From the NCBI RefSeq assembly GCF_900106525.1, contig NZ_FNOG01000006.1:315390-379389 (forward strand): DNA of 64,000 bases, in the 5' to 3' direction. Below the pieces are notes generated by a model that was given only the letters and a program-made list of their open reading frames with translations, had not been told where the DNA came from and made no database searches. Shown one piece after another: positions 60,922 through 64,000 of the stretch (positions within the stretch are counted from its first letter, which is position 1; the number at the start of each line of letters is the position of its first letter). The translations under genes and the position numbers were made by a program. The DNA comes from Lysobacter enzymogenes (GTDB lineage Bacteria > Pseudomonadota > Gammaproteobacteria > Xanthomonadales > Xanthomonadaceae).

Positions 60922-61473
60922 TTACGGCAGCATCTTGTCGAGCGGCAGGCGCACGTCGGTGACGCGCCAGCTCAGCCCGTCGCGGGTCAGCACGAACACC
61001 ACCGGATCGCCGTCGGCGTTGGCGACCGTGGCGGTGAAGCGTGAGGGCGATTCGAAGCGGTAGCTCAGCTGCTTGAGCGGATCGGCCGGCGCCACCGGCG
61101 CGTAGGCGTCGCGGCGCGGCTCGCGCGGGTCGAAGCGCTTGAGCATGTTGCGGCCTTCCAGCACCGCGCCGATGCCCATCGGCGTGGCGATCGCGTCGAC
61201 CGCGGTGCCGGCCACGCCGCTGGCCATGCTCAGGCCGATCGCGCCGAGCAGGCTGGACTGCACCTGCGGGCCGGCGCGGCGGACCAGATAGTCGTCGACC
61301 TGGGCTTTCAGACTCAGCCGCAGCGCGGCGAAGTCGACGTGCTTGGACAACTCGCCGGTGTTGCCTTCCTTGACCGCGGTGCGGATGGCGTGGACGGTCA
61401 TGAACGGCCCGGCGGCGACCCAGCCGACCAACAGGACGGCGATCAAGACCAGGGCGGCGATCCATTTCTTCAT
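60922..61473 (-). CDS. DUF2939 membrane-anchored protein
   Basis: A 183-residue protein with one N-terminal membrane segment (MKKWIAALVLIAVLLVGWVAAGP). The DUF2939 periplasmic-side domain follows (FMTVHAIRTAVKEGNTGELSKHVDF ... VDDYLVRRAG) with a C-terminal beta domain ending WRVTDVRLPLDKML. These proteins are widespread in Proteobacteria with no assigned function. It is a single gene. Confidence 0.85.
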   Translation of the reverse strand: MKKWIAALVLIAVLLVGWVAAGPFMTVHAIRTAVKEGNTGELSKHVDFAALRLSLKAQVDDYLVRRAGPQVQSSLLGAIGLSMASGVAGTAVDAIATPMGIGAVLEGRNMLKRFDPREPRRDAYAPVAPADPLKQLSYRFESPSRFTATVANADGDPVVFVLTRDGLSWRVTDVRLPLDKMLP

Positions 61474-61563
61474 GCGCGGCGATCCTCGGGAACAGCCGCC
61501 AGAGTAGTCGCGCCGCGGCGCGATGGCATGAAGGCGGGCTTAGCTGCTTGTTCGCGGGCGCGG

Positions 61564-61680
61564 CCCTCACCCCAACCCCTTTCCCGCAAGCGGGAGAGGG
61601 GCTTCAAGCGGCGCGGACGCTGGCCGTTCCTTCTCCCGCTTGCGGGAGAAGGTGCCCCGTAGGGGCGGATGAGGGCTGCA
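61564..61680. repeat. Inverted pair of the tctcccgcttgcgggaga repeat
   Basis: Facing copies (tttcccgcaagcgggaga and tctcccgcttgcgggaga) with tags ccctcaccccaacccc and gcggatgagggc match the pair between sucB and lpdA, with the two copies in the reverse arrangement. It lies in the gap between the DUF4785 and DUF2939 genes. Confidence 0.8.
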
Positions 61681-61700
61681 GCCCCGCGTCGTCTACCGAA

Positions 61701-62876
61701 TCAACGCCCGACCCGAGCCACCCGCTGCCGCCGCTCGATCGGCGCCAGCCGGCTCTGATCGTTGAGCTCCACATTGCGCAGCTCGAACGGCGCGCCGTAG
61801 CCCTTGGGCAACTGCTTGCGGTCGAACGCCAGTTCGATCCGCGCCGCGCCGCCGTCGACCCATTGCGCACTGTGGGCGATCGCCACCGGCCGCAACTCGC
61901 GCTTGGCGTTGCTCGCGTACAGCGTGCCGCGCACCTCGAAGCGGCCCGGCGATGCAGCGCGCAGCGGCAGGACGAAGCTCAGCGTGCGCGTGTCGAAGGC
62001 GTAGGCGCCGTCGAGCTTGGCAGTGGGCTGGGCAACGGCCAGGGCGGTGCGGGCGTCGCGCTGGATCGTGCCGTCGCCGGCGAACACCTGCACTTCCCAC
62101 AGCCCGGCCGGTTCGTCGCCGGCATCGGCCGGCAGCGGCACCGCGCCGCGCAGCTTGCCGTCGCCGCCGGTCTTCAGCGCCAGCGGCCAGCTGCGTCCGG
62201 ACGGCGCCACCAACAGCGCGCCGCCTTCGGCCTTGAGCGAAGCCTGGCCGCGCTGCAGATACACTTCGACCTCGCGCGAACTGCCAGCCAAGGCGTGGTC
62301 GCCGCTCAGCCGGGCGAGCAGGCGCACGTCGCTGTTGGGCTCGAACACGTGCACCACGTAGCGGCCGCGCGCCTGCGCGACCTGCACCGCGTACGCGCCC
62401 GGCGCCGCGTCGGCGGCGAGCTGGACCGCGGCGGTGCCGGCGCCGACGGCCAGGCCGGCCGCCTGCAACTGCTCGGCGCCGGTGCGCTTGAGCGCGCCGA
62501 CCGGCTGGCCGGCGCGGGTGATGCGCACCGAATCGGCGGCGACCTGGGCGGCGCCGGCGACCGGGCTGACCCGGATCAACGCGCCCGGCGCGCTGGTCGA
62601 CACCTGCAGCCCGCGCTGCAGCGCGGCGCCGTCGGTTTCCTGCCAGTACTCGCGGCTTTCCACCGCTTCGGGCAGCGGATCGGCGGCGAGCTCGGCGTTG
62701 GGATCCAGCGCCCAGGAAAAACGCAGCGGCGCGCGTTCGGCCGCGGCCTTGGGCGCGGCCACCACGGCCAGGCGCTGCGGGATCTGATCGTGCTGGGCCG
62801 CCGGCAGCATTGGCGCATCGGCGGCGATGGTCTGGCCCGCGGCGGCGAGCAGGGCGAGAGACAGAATCGTTCGCAT
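61701..62876 (-). CDS. Exported DUF4785-type protein
   Basis: A 391-residue exported protein. A cleavable signal (MRTILSLALLAAAGQTIAA) precedes a mature part rich in beta strands, with probable Ig-like domains. Phrases such as QVSTSAPGALIRVSPV, APGAYAVQVAQARGRYVVHVFEP and FEVRGTLYASNAKREL fit the DUF4785 family found in Xanthomonadaceae and Legionella. The start was set at the Met before the signal. It begins 11 bases after the stop of the secreted hydrolase gene, so the two are probably one operon. Function unknown. Confidence 0.78.
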   Translation of the reverse strand: MRTILSLALLAAAGQTIAADAPMLPAAQHDQIPQRLAVVAAPKAAAERAPLRFSWALDPNAELAADPLPEAVESREYWQETDGAALQRGLQVSTSAPGALIRVSPVAGAAQVAADSVRITRAGQPVGALKRTGAEQLQAAGLAVGAGTAAVQLAADAAPGAYAVQVAQARGRYVVHVFEPNSDVRLLARLSGDHALAGSSREVEVYLQRGQASLKAEGGALLVAPSGRSWPLALKTGGDGKLRGAVPLPADAGDEPAGLWEVQVFAGDGTIQRDARTALAVAQPTAKLDGAYAFDTRTLSFVLPLRAASPGRFEVRGTLYASNAKRELRPVAIAHSAQWVDGGAARIELAFDRKQLPKGYGAPFELRNVELNDQSRLAPIERRQRVARVGR

Positions 62877-62887
62877 GGTCGGCGTCC

Positions 62888-63790
62888 TCACGGGGTCATG
62901 TCGCTGCGCAGGATGGTGTTGAGGTTGAAGCAGGCGCGCCGGCTCTGGTTGTGGCTGAGCGGCTCGGCGCCGGCGGTGCGCTGCTTGTCCTGGAACCAGA
63001 CCGTGCCCGCGGCCGACTGGCTGGTGCAGTTGAGGAAGCCGTCGGAGCAGCTGTTCAACCAGTTCTGGGTGGTCTCCAGGCCGACGTTCTCGGTGTAGCC
63101 GCCGCAGTAGCTGTCGCTGTCGAACGGCGAGGAGTCCACGTCGGTGCCGACCACGCTGCGGAACGGCTTGGGCAGCGCCGGGCGGCCGGCGGTGCCGTAG
63201 AGGTTGTTCGCGTTGTAGGTCGCCATCCAGCTGACCTGCTGCATCTTCACCGCATCGGACTTGTAGCCCAGCAGCCAGCCCACCGCCTGTTCGAAGGCGT
63301 TGCCGTTCATCGCCGCATCGGCCAGCGGCGTGCCGGCCGAGGACGGCGCCAGCGCGTTGACCCGCACGGTCTTGGCGATGATGTTGGGATAGCGGCTGTC
63401 GTAGGTCGGGTTCGACAGGATCCAACGCATGACGTTGCCGCCGTTGGAGTGGGTGATCACGATCAACTGGGTGATGCCGCGGGCGTTGATGAAATCGGTG
63501 AGCTGTTGCGCCAGGCAGCCGGCGGCGCGGCTGTCCCACATGTATTGCTCGAAATCGCAGTTGACCACGACGTAGTTGGCCGGATTGGCCAGGCCCTGGC
63601 GCACGCTGTCGACCATCGTCGGCTGCCAGTAGTCCTGGTAAGCGTTGGTCTGCTTGCCGGTGCCGTGGACGAAGGCGACGCCGGTGACGGCGCCGGCGGC
63701 GAACGGCGCGGCCAGCGATGCGGCGGCGAACAACGACGCGGCGACGAGCGACGCGGCGCGCGGCCGCGGCGAGGTGCGGTGCTGATGCAT
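62888..63790 (-). CDS. Secreted alpha/beta hydrolase (esterase/lipase-like)
   Basis: A 300-residue exported hydrolase. An arginine-led signal peptide (1-34, ending AGAV) precedes VAFVHGTGKQ, the oxyanion-type HG motif. The nucleophile is the serine of VITHSNGGNVMRW, a GHSxG variant with T in the first place. Several cysteines (NCDF, GCLAQQ, YCGG, SCSDGFLNC, RACFN) suggest disulfides for life outside the cell. A strong ribosome site GGGGAGAAG supports the start. It heads a two-gene unit with the DUF4785 protein. The upstream 210 bases reach the window edge and should hold the promoter. Confidence 0.83.
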   Translation of the reverse strand: MHQHRTSPRPRAASLVAASLFAAASLAAPFAAGAVTGVAFVHGTGKQTNAYQDYWQPTMVDSVRQGLANPANYVVVNCDFEQYMWDSRAAGCLAQQLTDFINARGITQLIVITHSNGGNVMRWILSNPTYDSRYPNIIAKTVRVNALAPSSAGTPLADAAMNGNAFEQAVGWLLGYKSDAVKMQQVSWMATYNANNLYGTAGRPALPKPFRSVVGTDVDSSPFDSDSYCGGYTENVGLETTQNWLNSCSDGFLNCTSQSAAGTVWFQDKQRTAGAEPLSHNQSRRACFNLNTILRSDMTP

Positions 63791-64000
63791 GACTTCTCCC
63801 CGATGGGCCGCGGACGCTATCGCGGCGCGTTCCTCGCGCCCGTACGCGGTCGATGTGGCCGCGCGTTCCTGCACGGCGATCGCAGCGAGCATACGTTCGC
63901 GAATGTTGCTGTCATGCGGCGCTGCCGCACATCGGCGTGCGGAAACGTGACCGCATCCGGCCTGCGGAGCGATGGCGCGCACAATTGCCGCGAACGCCAG

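Overview
The window is very GC-rich and gene-dense. Gene content points to the Xanthomonadaceae, most likely Lysobacter (inference from recalled families, not a database search). The pointers are a split methionine synthase, a sucA-sucB-lpdA cluster, a lone PilH, DUF2058, SlyX and YiaA proteins, a subclass B3 metallo-beta-lactamase, a large NAD-glutamate dehydrogenase, and one protein whose C-terminus looks like the secretion signal of the bacterial-killing type IV secretion system of Xanthomonas and Lysobacter. Almost everything is chromosomal. I saw no rRNA, tRNA, CRISPR array, transposase or phage module.

Layout. 0-7.2 kb: two small hypothetical genes, an NAD(P)H oxidoreductase behind repeated operator-like boxes, a ferritin-like protein, a peroxiredoxin, a CbpA co-chaperone, a four-copy tandem hairpin array, PilH, an AcuI-type reductase and a GIY-YIG protein. 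7.3-14 kb: a LOG-type hydrolase and the 2-oxoglutarate dehydrogenase operon (sucA, sucB, lpdA). 14.3-19.5 kb: a lipoprotein/secreted protein pair, the ribosomal oxygenase RoxA overlapping an acetyltransferase, a VOC protein and the beta-lactamase. 19.8-25 kb: purB, fumC, a tiny lipoprotein and YiaA.

25-32.2 kb: a six-gene minus-strand envelope operon (anchored protein, YtrA-type GntR regulator, ABC ATPase, permease, DUF2807 and DUF2884-like exported proteins), which probably represses itself through a palindrome over its promoter. Next come a periplasmic glutathione peroxidase and two FKBP prolyl isomerases, one with a doubled dimerisation domain. 32.5-37.8 kb: ugd-slyX-DUF2058, an alpha/beta hydrolase, and a divergent SDR/TetR pair with twin operators.

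38-42.4 kb is the most interesting stretch: two tandem paralogous secreted beta-helix proteins converge on a gene for a putative ADP-ribosyltransferase carrying a C-terminal XVIPCD-like type IV secretion signal and a glutamine-rich tail. Beside it is a permuted papain-like hydrolase. 42.4-47.5 kb: the two halves of cobalamin-dependent methionine synthase and an ArsR-methyltransferase fusion that probably regulates them. 47.8-64 kb: acyl-CoA dehydrogenase, giant NAD-glutamate dehydrogenase with a textbook terminator, NAD kinase, a divergent LysR/dinucleotide-reductase pair, an amino acid permease, 5'-nucleotidase, an LprI-like protein, a DUF2939 protein and a secreted esterase-DUF4785 pair.

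Intergenic DNA is dominated by at least four families of short palindromic repeats, usually placed as inverted pairs between genes.
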